From contig JAISHM010000016.1 in assembly GCA_031262525.1 (NCBI GenBank), positions 1 to 47,562 of the forward strand: a DNA stretch of 47,562 nucleotides. The letters are read 5' to 3'. Positions within the stretch are counted from its first letter, which is position 1; the number at the start of each line of letters is the position of its first letter. The position numbers and the translations under genes are program-made. Below, piece by piece: positions 8,681 through 19,206 of the stretch. This DNA is from Rickettsiales bacterium. Lineage in GTDB: Bacteria > Pseudomonadota > Alphaproteobacteria > Rs-D84. The notes under the pieces were generated by a model, which saw nothing but the letters and a program-made list of their open reading frames with translations, made no database searches and had not been told where the DNA came from.

Positions 8681-9299
8681 TAAAAAAATTGCGGCGAAAA
8701 AGTCCAGTGCGGATTGGGTACGGCGGGAATTAAACGACCCGTATGTGGCGCGTGCGCGCAAAGAAAATTATCGCGCGCGGGCGGTTTATAAACTGATAGA
8801 AATAAATGAAAAATATAAATTCTTGAAAAATGGTCAGGTGGTTGTGGATTTGGGCGCGGCGCCTGGGTCTTGGTCGCAATATGTAATGCGGAATTTTCCG
8901 CGTTCGCGTGTGATTGCAATGGACTTGCTGGAAATAAAACCGATTGACGGGGTGGAATTTTATCAGGGTGATTTTACAACGGACGAAGCGTTGGAATGGT
9001 TGAATACGCGGACAGATGGTGCAGATGTTATTTTATCTGATATGGCACCGAATACGACGGGACATCAAAAAACAGACCACTTGCGTCAAATGACATTGCT
9101 GGAATATGCGTGGGATTTTGCGCGGAACACATTAAAAGAAGGCGGAACATTAGTCGCAAAAAGTTTCACAGGTGGCACAACGGACGAATTGCTGCGTGAA
9201 ATAAAAAAGAGTTTTGCGTCTGTGCATCATATAAAACCGCCAGCATCTCGTAAAGATTCAGTGGAAATGTTTATTATTGGATTGGGATACAGGGGATAA
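8667..9299 (+). CDS. rlmE: RlmE/FtsJ-like 23S rRNA methyltransferase
   Basis: VVDLGAAPGSWSQY, SDMAPNTTGHQKTDH; overlaps the ffh end. Confidence 0.95.
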   Translation: MRILNKKIAAKKSSADWVRRELNDPYVARARKENYRARAVYKLIEINEKYKFLKNGQVVVDLGAAPGSWSQYVMRNFPRSRVIAMDLLEIKPIDGVEFYQGDFTTDEALEWLNTRTDGADVILSDMAPNTTGHQKTDHLRQMTLLEYAWDFARNTLKEGGTLVAKSFTGGTTDELLREIKKSFASVHHIKPPASRKDSVEMFIIGLGYRG

Positions 9300-9329
9300 A
9301 AAAAAAGCGGGTAAGCCCGCTTTTTTTTG
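9298..9329. terminator. Rho-independent terminator
   Basis: AAAAAAAAGCGGGTAAGCCCGCTTTTTTTT. Confidence 0.85.
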
Positions 9330-9348
9330 TAAATCATATATTTATAAA

Positions 9349-9879
9349 TTATGAATGTGATTTATTATAAATGGCGTTTTTAATAGCGGAAAAAATATAT
9401 CCAGCCTCGCGGAAATTTATTTCCATCGGGTTCCCTTTTTCATCTATTTTATTTTGTGTCCAGCCAGGAGATATATAAGAAGTATTTGAATTTTGTAAAA
9501 CAAGTTTCTTAAACTCTTGCCGTATAGAACAACGGGTATTGATATCTAGTGGTCCAGTTTTGCAATTTATAGGACAATAATTGCAATTTAGTTTTGCCTG
9601 GATAACCAATATTTTTTTACGCGGGATTAGTCCGTTTTTGTCTTTTTGGGGATTGTTTTGCGTGTTATCAGAATGATGTATAATGAGTTCTTCTATGAAA
9701 TTGCCAAACCTATAACAGTCGGCTGGTGTTTTCTTTGTTAGGTCGTTTAGTTTGGAAAAGCCACTACATTCTGGCGAGTCAAGTGTTAATAAACAACAGG
9801 TATCTTTTATTGTTTCTACTTCTTTGGGGATATTTGTAAAACGTTCTTTAAATAGTGCTGGGTACGTTATAGGTGTCAT
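9349..9879 (-). CDS. Hypothetical cysteine-containing protein
   Basis: 176-aa ORF with NCNYCPINC motif; no family recognised. Confidence 0.6.
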   Translation of the reverse strand: MTPITYPALFKERFTNIPKEVETIKDTCCLLTLDSPECSGFSKLNDLTKKTPADCYRFGNFIEELIIHHSDNTQNNPQKDKNGLIPRKKILVIQAKLNCNYCPINCKTGPLDINTRCSIRQEFKKLVLQNSNTSYISPGWTQNKIDEKGNPMEINFREAGYIFSAIKNAIYNKSHS

Positions 9880-9952
9880 TTTTTTAACTCTTGTTTAATT
9901 TAACAAGGTAATTATACGATATGTTTTTATAGTTGTCAACAAAAAAACAGGT

Positions 9953-10381
9953 CTATTTTATACTTTCTGCGGCGACGCGCGCCAATTCATCGCAACGCTC
10001 GTTCAACGGGTCACCATCGTGCCCGCGTACCCAATTCCAATGAATTTTTATTTTTTCCGCGGCAGCGTCTAATTCTTCCCATAAATCTTTGTTTTTTACT
10101 GGTTTTTTATCTGCTGTTTTCCAACCATTTTTTTTCCAGTTTTTAACCCAACTTTGCATTCCGTTTTTTACATACTGGCTGTCGGTGAATAGTTCGATTT
10201 CATTGTGTTTTGCGGCGGCACGCAACGCCCGAATGACTGCCAGTAATTCCATACGATTGTTAGTGGTATCCGCAACGCCCCCGCTGCGTTCCGCGGTATT
10301 ATTGCCGTCGGTCGCAACAAATGCCCATCCCCCCGCGCCGGGATTTCCTAAACAAGAACCATCTGTATATATTTTTATCAT
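9953..10381 (-). CDS. rnhA: Ribonuclease HI
   Basis: IYTDGSCLGNPGAGGW, NNRMELLAVIRAL, HWNWVRGHDGDPLNERCDELAR. Confidence 0.97.
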   Translation of the reverse strand: MIKIYTDGSCLGNPGAGGWAFVATDGNNTAERSGGVADTTNNRMELLAVIRALRAAAKHNEIELFTDSQYVKNGMQSWVKNWKKNGWKTADKKPVKNKDLWEELDAAAEKIKIHWNWVRGHDGDPLNERCDELARVAAESIK

Positions 10382-10424
10382 TGCACACACTCGCTTTTTT
10401 ATAGTATAATTTTATCACAAGAGA

Positions 10425-12185
10425 ATGAAATTTACAAATACACAACTTATCAAAATGTCTGGGGTCGCTCGTGCGGGCGCGTTGCGCGCTATTCGCGCGG
10501 CGGGTGGCGGACATTTGGGAATTGTGATGGGCGCGGCGGATATTTTAACTGCGCTGTATGCGTCGCATCTGAATTTGCCCGATGACAGGTTTGTTTTAAG
10601 TGCAGGGCACGGCAGCGCGCTGTTGTATTCTGTTCTGAAATTACGCGGATATGATTTGCCTCCACTGGAAAGTTTTCGGAAAACTGGCGGATTACCCGGG
10701 CATCCAGAATTATCGGTAAATGGGGTAAGTGCGGCAACGGGACCACTGGGGCAGGGGGTTGGGATGTCGGTGGGTATGGCATTCGCAGAAAAAATAAAAA
10801 ATACCGATTCGCGAATTTATTGTCTTGCGTCCGATGGCGATTTATCCGAGGGTGTGGCGGGCGAGGCGATTGCAGTCGCGGGTCGTTATAAATTAAATAA
10901 TTTGATTTTATTGTGGGATGATAACGGGATTACAATTGACGGCGCGGCATTGACTGATTTGGATTTACCGATGCGTTTTCGTGCGGCGGGTTGGAATGTA
11001 TTAAAATGTAATGGAAATAAATTTTCAGAAATAAATGCGGCGTTGACGGCGGCAAAAAAATCGCGGCGTCCTGTGTTTATACAATGTAAAACTATTCTGG
11101 GTTTTGGAACGCGTGTGGCAGGAACACCATTGGCGCATGGAATGGCGTTATCCACGAATGAATTGGATACACTGATACAAAAATATGATGATAAAATTGG
11201 CGAAAATTTATGGTCGCAAATGGGAAAAATTTCCACTAAAAATTTGTTGATAAATAACATCAAGGGTGGCGAATTAGTTATTGATAATTCTGAAAATTCT
11301 ACGCGGGAATTATCGGGAAAATATCTGGAAAAATTATTAAAATTAAATCCAAAAAATATGATTGGTTTGTCGGCGGATTTATCAAAAAATACGAATGTAT
11401 TTACCGACGCGTCTGTGCGAATTTCAGGTGATAATTTTAATGGAAATTTTTTAGATGTTGGTGTTCGTGAGCATGCAATGGCGGCAATTATGAATGGGCT
11501 TTGTTTGGGTGGTTTTTATGCCTATGGCGGGGCATTTTTGGTGTTTTCTGATTATATGCGTGGGGCGATGCGATTGTCTGCACTGATGGGATTGCCGGTG
11601 ATTTATGTTTTAACGCACGATAGTATTTTGGTCGGTGAAGATGGACCAACGCATCAACCGATTGAACAAATTGCGGGACTGCGCCTGATGCCGAATATGA
11701 ATGTATTTCGTCCAAGTAATGCGGCGGAAATAAAGGCGTCGTGGGATATGGCGTTGAACGAAAAATCGCGTCCGTCTTGTATAATTTTATCACGGCAAAA
11801 GTTTTTACAAATTGCGGGTGATGGTAAAGATTTAGAGTTTGGAACAGAAATAATTACCGAACGCGCGGACGCAAAAATAACTTTGATTGCGACGGGTTCA
11901 GAGGTTCCGCTGGCAATACAGGTCGCAGAAAAAATAAAGGCGCGTGTGGTGTCTATGTTTTCTGTGGAAAAATTTCGCGCTTCCCCAGACGAGCACAAAT
12001 CTAAAATTTTGCGTGGTCGTGTGATTGCGATAGAGGCGGGCGCGTCCGCCGCCTGGTATGAATTTGCGGATGCTGTGGTTGGAATTGACCGGTTCGGAGT
12101 GTCGGGCGATGGTGCGCAAATTTATCGTGAATTTGGTTTTGATTCTGATATAATTGCCGATGAGATAAGTAAGAATTTTCAATAA
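10425..12185 (+). CDS. Transketolase
   Basis: GGHLGIVMGAADILTALY, GHPELSVNGVSAATGPLGQGVGMSVGMA, DGDLSEG, VGVREHAM; relatively short (586 aa). Confidence 0.93.
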   Translation: MKFTNTQLIKMSGVARAGALRAIRAAGGGHLGIVMGAADILTALYASHLNLPDDRFVLSAGHGSALLYSVLKLRGYDLPPLESFRKTGGLPGHPELSVNGVSAATGPLGQGVGMSVGMAFAEKIKNTDSRIYCLASDGDLSEGVAGEAIAVAGRYKLNNLILLWDDNGITIDGAALTDLDLPMRFRAAGWNVLKCNGNKFSEINAALTAAKKSRRPVFIQCKTILGFGTRVAGTPLAHGMALSTNELDTLIQKYDDKIGENLWSQMGKISTKNLLINNIKGGELVIDNSENSTRELSGKYLEKLLKLNPKNMIGLSADLSKNTNVFTDASVRISGDNFNGNFLDVGVREHAMAAIMNGLCLGGFYAYGGAFLVFSDYMRGAMRLSALMGLPVIYVLTHDSILVGEDGPTHQPIEQIAGLRLMPNMNVFRPSNAAEIKASWDMALNEKSRPSCIILSRQKFLQIAGDGKDLEFGTEIITERADAKITLIATGSEVPLAIQVAEKIKARVVSMFSVEKFRASPDEHKSKILRGRVIAIEAGASAAWYEFADAVVGIDRFGVSGDGAQIYREFGFDSDIIADEISKNFQ

Positions 12186-12838
12186 TGAATAACGATTTTT
12201 TTATTCTTTCTGATGGGTCAAAAATTCCAATTGTCGTCCAAGTACGCGTTGGTATGCGCAACATCACAATTCGTCCAAAGACGGCGCCTGTTCGTCAAAT
12301 TGTGGTTGGTGTGCCGTCTAATTCGTCGGTGGCGGCGGGGTTAAAATTTTTGGCATCAAAACAAAAATGGATTGAAAAAATTTATGCGCGCGCGCCAGAA
12401 AAAACAAAACTGGTGGACGGCGATACGATTACAATTTTTGGGACCCAATATAAAATTGACGCGAAAAAAATCGGCGGTCGGCCAGAGTTTTTGGAACGCC
12501 GTCTGCGCGATAAGATAAAGGCGAAATTTTTGCAGGTTGCAAAACGCGAAATGGCAACAATTCCGCCGAACCTTCGCCCAACCAAAGTTTGCGCACGCGA
12601 TACCACCAGTCGCTGGGGCAGTTGTTCGTCCACCGGGACGATTTCATTATCGTGGCGACTGGCGTTCGCGCCGCCATCTGTGATGCGATATGTAATTATG
12701 CACGAGGTTGCACATCGTAAACATATGGACCATTCGCCGGCGTTTTGGGCGTTGGTCGGGGAACTTTATGGTGATGGGGTTGGGCGCGCAAAATTGTGGT
12801 TGTCGCGGAACGGGGCGTCTCTGCATCGGTATTTTTAA
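12185..12838 (+). CDS. YgjP/DUF45-type M48 metallopeptidase domain protein
   Basis: RWGSCSSTGTISLSWRL and HEVAHRKHMDHSPAFW. Confidence 0.9.
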   Translation: MNNDFFILSDGSKIPIVVQVRVGMRNITIRPKTAPVRQIVVGVPSNSSVAAGLKFLASKQKWIEKIYARAPEKTKLVDGDTITIFGTQYKIDAKKIGGRPEFLERRLRDKIKAKFLQVAKREMATIPPNLRPTKVCARDTTSRWGSCSSTGTISLSWRLAFAPPSVMRYVIMHEVAHRKHMDHSPAFWALVGELYGDGVGRAKLWLSRNGASLHRYF

Positions 12839-12866
12839 TTGTTGCTTTTCGCGTTATTTGGGATAA

Positions 12867-13867
<1,001 letters not shown>

Positions 13868-13868
<1 letters not shown>

Positions 13869-14310
13869 TAGTTAGTATATAAAGATTTCCATGTGAATTC
13901 GGCACAAATTCCCCGCCCCCACAGGGCGGGGAATTTAGACCGAGTTCAATCGGGGAATTTCATACCGAGTTCAAGCGGGGAATTTCATACCGAGTGTAAA
14001 ACTAAACGATAAACAAACGCCGATGCAAAGTCCCCGCCCCCTGGGGCGGGGTGGATTACGAGCAAAGCGAGTAAGACGGGGCGGGGGAGCCGCCATAGAA
14101 AAAAACTCTATCCCAGAAACAAACCCCGTCATACCATATCCAATACCCCACAGGAATTTGACTTTGTTGTTGTCCTTTATAAAGGACAACTTTACCATAC
14201 CCTATCTTGACTGGTTCCCCCGCCCCGTCGGCTGACGCCGCCACCCCGCCCCCACAGGGCGGGGAATTTAGACCGAGTTCGGACGGGAATCTTTATACAC
14301 CAACTACTAT
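13868..14310. mobile_element. Non-coding MITE-like element, family C
   Basis: Bounded by GTAGTTAGTATATAAAGATTTCC at the left and GGGAATCTTTATACACCAACTAC at the right (imperfect inverted repeats). Internal repeats CCCCGCCCCCACAGGGCGGGGAATTTAGACCGAGTTC occur twice. Confidence 0.75.
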
Positions 14311-14326
14311 TTTTTTAATTTTTTAA

Positions 14327-14356
14327 TTGACAAATGTTGTCGGAGGGGGGTAAAAT
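14327..14356 (+). promoter_or_regulatory. Promoter with G-rich spacer (TTGACA-18-TAAAAT)
   Basis: TTGACA AATGTTGTCGGAGGGGGG TAAAAT upstream of the 14402 ORF. Confidence 0.7.
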
Positions 14357-14401
14357 AAAGTATAATTTATAAAAACAACCCTGAATAAAAAAGGATAATA
14401 T

Positions 14402-15019
14402 ATGTTTAACACAAAAAAAATAATAGCACGCAACGAAAAAAATATAGCGAAAATTAAACAGCTAGAACAGGAAAATCAAAAGTATTTTAACCTGATAGAT
14501 GTGGAATTAGATAACGATAAAACATATTATAATGAACTGATAAAAAAAGTTTCAGAATATGAATTAAAAACTTATGGGTATCGTATATTTCAGGATAATA
14601 TAATTAATTTTCTAGCCGAAAAAAATGAAAAAATTGCAGTTTTTAAAAAAACAATATCAGATAACAATTCTGTAAAAATGGTTTGTTATCATAATATTTC
14701 GGATAGAGATAATGATGGTCTCACCTGTATATATTTATTGTCGGGAATCACTATAGGTTATCTTTTTGGGATAGGTCATGCAACATACAGTGCGATTTCC
14801 TTTGTAGATTTTTTAAGAAGCATAGTTTTATATACTGCAATAGGGACGATGGTCGGTGTCGCAGCAGCAGCTTTACTCAATTATCTTAGCCCAGCAACCA
14901 CTTATAAAATGAAAGCAGATAAAATAACTCCTGCATATAGTAAAAAGATATTTAACGATATGAGCAGATTATATCCAGAAATAATGAAAAAAGCAGGCGT
15001 TATCGACAAACTTAAATAA
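14402..15019 (+). CDS. Hypothetical coiled-coil/membrane-hairpin protein (paralogue 1)
   Basis: 205 aa. Charged N-terminus IIARNEKNIAKIKQLEQEN, central hydrophobic hairpin, C-term AYSKKIFNDMSRLYPEIMKKAGVIDKLK shared with 17851-18560. Confidence 0.8.
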   Translation: MFNTKKIIARNEKNIAKIKQLEQENQKYFNLIDVELDNDKTYYNELIKKVSEYELKTYGYRIFQDNIINFLAEKNEKIAVFKKTISDNNSVKMVCYHNISDRDNDGLTCIYLLSGITIGYLFGIGHATYSAISFVDFLRSIVLYTAIGTMVGVAAAALLNYLSPATTYKMKADKITPAYSKKIFNDMSRLYPEIMKKAGVIDKLK

Positions 15020-15048
15020 AAAAAACGCGGGAAATCCCGCGTTTTTTT
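15017..15048 (+). terminator. Rho-independent terminator
   Basis: AAAAAAACGCGGGAAATCCCGCGTTTTTTTT. Confidence 0.85.
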
Positions 15049-15103
15049 TATATTTTTTATGTTGGCATAGCATTAACTGACATTGACACTGACACTAATG
15101 TTT

Positions 15104-16279
15104 TTACATTGCTGTGCAGCTGGCCAGTTGTTGCGCCACGACTGATTGCTCGGTTGTTGTTAAAACCTGAATCGGAATTGTCCAGCAACGCGCAGAATCA
15201 CGCAGGACGATAACCTTTATCCCTTGTCTGTATGCCTCTTGCATTTCGGACATTTGCGCGCTGGTTAAAAATGGATTCTGGGTTAAAACCGATTGGTAAA
15301 TTCCCGCACTGACAATTTGTTTTGCGTCCGCGTAAGTGTGCGCGTCGCTGCCAATTCTGAACTCTTTCCATAAAACATTATCTGCGACCGGCGCCGTCGT
15401 TGTCGCGGCTGTGGTTGTTGTTGGAAATGTCGCGTTTGTAACCAATGCCGCCGCCGCCTGTAAGTTTTGGGTTGTGGCTGATGTAGTAGTGCGCACAGGT
15501 GTTGTCAATTGTTGGTCATCTCCACACGCCAGATTCATACGATTCATATAGCCCGCCAAAACCGCATCAACCGCGCTTTGCCAATTGTCTCCTTTATCGG
15601 AAAAATCAAGCGATACGATTTTTTCCGCCCAACCCCAAATGTTCGAGCCGATGTTTCCAGCGTTGGAGAATTTTGTAACCATTTCCGAACTGCCCCCCGG
15701 GACACCCGCACCACAAAAATCAGATAATTCTGTCATTAAACGATTTTGTGTCTCTTTTCCATACGACAACGCAATTGAATGACAGGACATTGCAGCCTCT
15801 AACTCTTGCCGGCGTTGGATACATACGCTGGAATGTGCCTTGGATAAATCGGTCGCCATATTCGCCATCGCCAAATAAGACATTAAACCCTGTTGCACAT
15901 ACGATGGACACAGACGCGCCGCAGTATTCATTCCGCCCGTAGAATTTGATGTTGAATAAGTTGGTAATAATTGTGTTGTATCCTGACCCAAACATAATAA
16001 CGCCGCGTTGTAAAGTTCACCCTCGGTCGCGTATTGGCAACGCCCCGTCCGCTGACCTGGCACAACCGTCACATCGCCACAATAATCAGATAAACATTGA
16101 AAAATTTTATTATTGCACGCCGTATCAACATCCAGTTGTGTCGCCATATAATAGGTTTGTCGCTGGTTGTTGCGATACGCGTTTGCCAGGCTGGCGTTTC
16201 CGCGATTGCCCGTGTTTGTCGCCGCAGACGCATCAAAAGCACAGCATAGCCCAACTAAAATTCCGAAAAGTTTTTTCAT
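15104..16279 (-). CDS. Hypothetical secreted protein
   Basis: Signal peptide MKKLFGILVGLCCAFDASAA; Cys-containing mature region. Confidence 0.8.
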   Translation of the reverse strand: MKKLFGILVGLCCAFDASAATNTGNRGNASLANAYRNNQRQTYYMATQLDVDTACNNKIFQCLSDYCGDVTVVPGQRTGRCQYATEGELYNAALLCLGQDTTQLLPTYSTSNSTGGMNTAARLCPSYVQQGLMSYLAMANMATDLSKAHSSVCIQRRQELEAAMSCHSIALSYGKETQNRLMTELSDFCGAGVPGGSSEMVTKFSNAGNIGSNIWGWAEKIVSLDFSDKGDNWQSAVDAVLAGYMNRMNLACGDDQQLTTPVRTTTSATTQNLQAAAALVTNATFPTTTTAATTTAPVADNVLWKEFRIGSDAHTYADAKQIVSAGIYQSVLTQNPFLTSAQMSEMQEAYRQGIKVIVLRDSARCWTIPIQVLTTTEQSVVAQQLASCTAM

Positions 16280-16354
16280 ATCATTCTCTCTGTTTATATA
16301 ATTTTATCAAAAAAAATTGCATTTCGCAAGCAAGTATTGTAAACTATTTTCATT

Positions 16355-17423
16355 ATGACAGATTTGAAAGAACTTTTATCAGAAATTAGTGGGGATATAA
16401 ATGCCCTTTGGGGGTTTCTTTGACCCATCAACACTGCGTGGTGAAATAGCAGAGTTGGAAAAATTGACATCGGCAGATGACATTTGGGAAAATCCAGACC
16501 GCGCACGCGAGTTGTTACAAAAAAAATCAAGCCTTGAAAAATCATTGAACGATTTTAATAAATTGGAATCAGACTATAAAAATTTGACCGAGTTATCATC
16601 GGCATTCCCAGACGACCCAGAAATTGAAAAAGAAATTATTGCGTTGCACGACGCGGCGCATCGGGCAAAGTTTATTACCCTGTTCAACCAGCCGGCTGAC
16701 GGGGCAGGGGCGTTTTTGTTTATCCAGGCGGGTGCCGGCGGGACCGAGGCCCAAGATTGGGCGGGAATGTTGTCGCGAATGTATCAACGCTGGGCGGAAA
16801 AACACGGCTTTGGGATAGAGGTTGTGGAAGAGCATCTGGGCGATACTGCGGGGATAAAAAATATCACTTATCGTATCAGCGGTCCGCGCGCGTATGGTTG
16901 GTTGCGTAATGAAATTGGCGTTCATCGTCTGGTCCGAATTTCTCCGTTTGATAGTAATGCGCGTCGTCATACCAGTTTTGCATCGGTTGATGTATGGCCA
17001 GATGTTGATGATTCTGTAGAGATTGAAATAAACGATAAAGATTTGCGAATTGACACTTTTCGTGCCCAAGGCGCGGGGGGGCAGCATGTGAATAAAACGG
17101 ACAGCGCGGTTCGGATTACGCACATCCCTACGAATACCGTTGTCCAGTGCCAGAATCAACGCAGTCAGTTGCAAAACAAAGACTTTGCGATGAAAATGTT
17201 GCGCAGTAAATTGTATGAACTGGAAATGCGAAAAAAACAAGAATTGGAAAACTCGGCATTGGCGGCACAGAAAAAAATAGAGTGGGGCAGTCAGATTCGC
17301 AGTTATGTCCTGCAACCTTATCAGTTGGTAAAGGATTTACGAACTGGTCTGGAAAATACGAATCCAACGGCGGTACTGGATGGGGATTTGGATAATTTTA
17401 TGCTTGCGATGTTGGAAAAATAA
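16355..17423 (+). CDS. prfB: Peptide chain release factor 2 with +1 programmed frameshift
   Basis: Frame 1 ATG ACA GAT TTG AAA GAA...TGG GGG TTT CTT TGA (stop 16421-16423), then +1 into GAC CCA TCA...; GGGGG precedes the CTT-TGA-C slip site. RF2 motif GAGGTEAQDW and GGQHVNKT downstream. Confidence 0.97.
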
Positions 17424-17444
17424 GATAGAATGAAAAAAGTTTTT

Positions 17445-17518
17445 GCACCCATGGCTTAACTGGATATAGCATCGCCCTCCGAAGGCGGGGATTGCAGGTT
17501 CGAATCCTGCTGGGTGCG
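17445..17518 (+). tRNA. tRNA-Arg(CCG), CCA encoded
   Basis: GCACCCA/TGGGTGC acceptor, anticodon loop CTCCGAA. Confidence 0.93.
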
Positions 17519-17521
17519 CCA

Positions 17522-17632
17522 CCCTTCGCCTCTGCGAGGCTATGGGCGGCAGGCCATATAGCCAAGCAGTAAAGGCGAAGGAGTGTCGCCCGAAGCCTTG
17601 GCGAAGGGTGATTTAATGTATTATGTTTATAT
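17522..17632. repeat. Family D repeat, copy 2, with truncated GIY-YIG start
   Basis: Matches 2249-2359 with one mismatch, including ATGTATTATGTTTATAT of the GIY-YIG ORF, then breaks into family C sequence. Confidence 0.92.
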
Positions 17633-17735
17633 GGGCGGCAGGCCGCCACCCCGCCCCAAAAGGGCGGGGAATTCAGACCGAGTTCAGGCGGGGAATTATG
17701 GACCGAGTTCAGAAGGAAATTTTTATACACCAATC
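17633..17735. repeat. Family C repeat, partial copy (right-end type)
   Basis: CCACCCCGCCCCAAAAGGGCGGGGAATTCAGACCGAGTTC...GGAAATTTTTATACACCAATCG resembles 14238-14305. Confidence 0.85.
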
Positions 17736-17773
17736 GCCATTTTTTTTATTTTAGTATTTTTTTTATTTTAGTA

Positions 17774-17804
17774 TTGACAAATTATGTCGGGGGGGGGGTA
17801 AAAT
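17774..17804 (+). promoter_or_regulatory. Promoter with G10 spacer tract (TTGACA-19-TAAAAT)
   Basis: TTGACA AATTATGTC GGGGGGGGGG TAAAAT. Confidence 0.72.
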
Positions 17805-17850
17805 AAATCATAATTTATAAAAACAACTCTGAATAAAAAAGGATAATGTT

Positions 17851-18560
17851 ATGTTCAATACAAAAGAAATAATAGCGCGTAACGAAAAAAATATAAATGA
17901 AATTAAACGTCTAGAACAGGTAAATCAACAAACTTATAATATGATAGATACATTATTATGATAGATACATTATTAGGTCGAGAATCAGCAAAATATAAAA
18001 CATATACAGGTTCCGAGTATTATGATTTGCTGATAAAAAGTTATACTTTGGCGGAAACACCAATCTTCCAAGAGCTTGGAAAATATTATTATAAGATAAC
18101 AAATTTTGATACATATAAAAAATTCCAAGATGATATAATTAATAGTTATGCGATGGATACAGTTGATTTTAGAATTTTGTCTTTACAATATATAATAGTA
18201 CGAAATAATCTTAAAAAGATGGATTGTTATAATGATATAATGGATAGAAATAACGAAAGTTATAAAATTTTATCAGCTATGGGTGGTTTTGGTGCAGGTA
18301 TTTATGCGGGTTTGAATTTGCCTGTTATAGCTAATAATGTGTATTCGCATGTATTTCACGGACTGCTGGTGTATGTTGGGGTAAGTTGTTCCTTGTTTTA
18401 TGGTGCGTGTTGGCTGATTAACAAAGTTCGCCCGCCGTTGGATTATACATCCAAGGCAGATAATATAAAACCAGCATACAGTAAAAAGATATTTAATGAT
18501 ATGTGCGGATTATATCCGAAAACAATGGAACAAGCAGGTATCATTGCGAAACTTAAATAA
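17851..18560 (+). pseudogene. Hypothetical membrane protein (paralogue 2), split by a 17-bp tandem duplication
   Basis: ATG 17851 reads MFNTKEIIARNEKNINEIKRLEQVNQQTYNMIDTLL then TGA at 17959-17961. ATGATAGATACATTATT occurs at 17941-17957 and again at 17958-17974. Removing one copy restores one ORF. Confidence 0.85.
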
Positions 18561-18590
18561 AAAAAAACGCGGGATAACCCGCGTTTTTTT
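18560..18590. terminator. Rho-independent terminator (between convergent genes)
   Basis: AAAAAAAACGCGGGATAACCCGCGTTTTTTT. Confidence 0.85.
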
Positions 18591-19206
18591 ATTTGTTTGC
18601 GTATTCGCAAAACCCTTCGGAAGTATCGCAGTGAGAGATTGTCCCCTCGCTGATGAAATACCCCTGGGGGTGCAGGCACGCAGGACATACATTTGGTGCC
18701 TCTTTGCCAATATGCCAGTTGCCGCAGTTTGTGCAACGCCACATAACGATTTTATCCTGCTTGAACAAAGTTCCGTTTTCAATCGCCTCTATCAACGCGC
18801 GATAGCGTGATTCGTGATAGCGTTCCGCCATTCCGATATGTTTTAACACCTCTGCAATTGCATCAAATCCCTCTTGGGCGGCGATTTGCGCAAAGGTTGG
18901 ATACATTACGGTATTTTCTTCGTGTTCGCCGAATGCCGCCGCTTGTAAATTTTCAAGCGTTGTGCCGATTTTTCCCGCTGGGAAATTATATGTTATTTCA
19001 ATGTCGCCCCCTTCCAGATATTTGAACAAGCGTTCAGCGTGTTCTTTCTCTTGGTCGGCGGTCTCAGAAAAAATTTTGCCAATTGCCTGATACCCTTCGT
19101 CCTTGGCCTTGGACGCAAAGAATGTATAACGGTTGCGTGCCTGTGATTCCCCAGCGAACGCAATCAACAGATTTTTTTCGGTTTTTGTGCCTTTTAATGT
19201 CAGCAT
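18589..19206 (-). CDS. Rubrerythrin
   Basis: Ferritin-like ExxARNRYTFFA...EKEHAERLFKYL plus C-terminal rubredoxin-like CTNCG...CPACLHP. Confidence 0.95.
   Translation of the reverse strand: MLTLKGTKTEKNLLIAFAGESQARNRYTFFASKAKDEGYQAIGKIFSETADQEKEHAERLFKYLEGGDIEITYNFPAGKIGTTLENLQAAAFGEHEENTVMYPTFAQIAAQEGFDAIAEVLKHIGMAERYHESRYRALIEAIENGTLFKQDKIVMWRCTNCGNWHIGKEAPNVCPACLHPQGYFISEGTISHCDTSEGFCEYANK

Noticed and set aside
16401-17423. prfB starting at ATG 16401
   Set aside because: The start is internal to the leader frame; the CTT-TGA-C frameshift explains the true N-terminus.
17398-17733. 111-aa ORF antisense to tRNA-Arg(CCG) and repeats
   Set aside because: Same artefact as 2146-2460.
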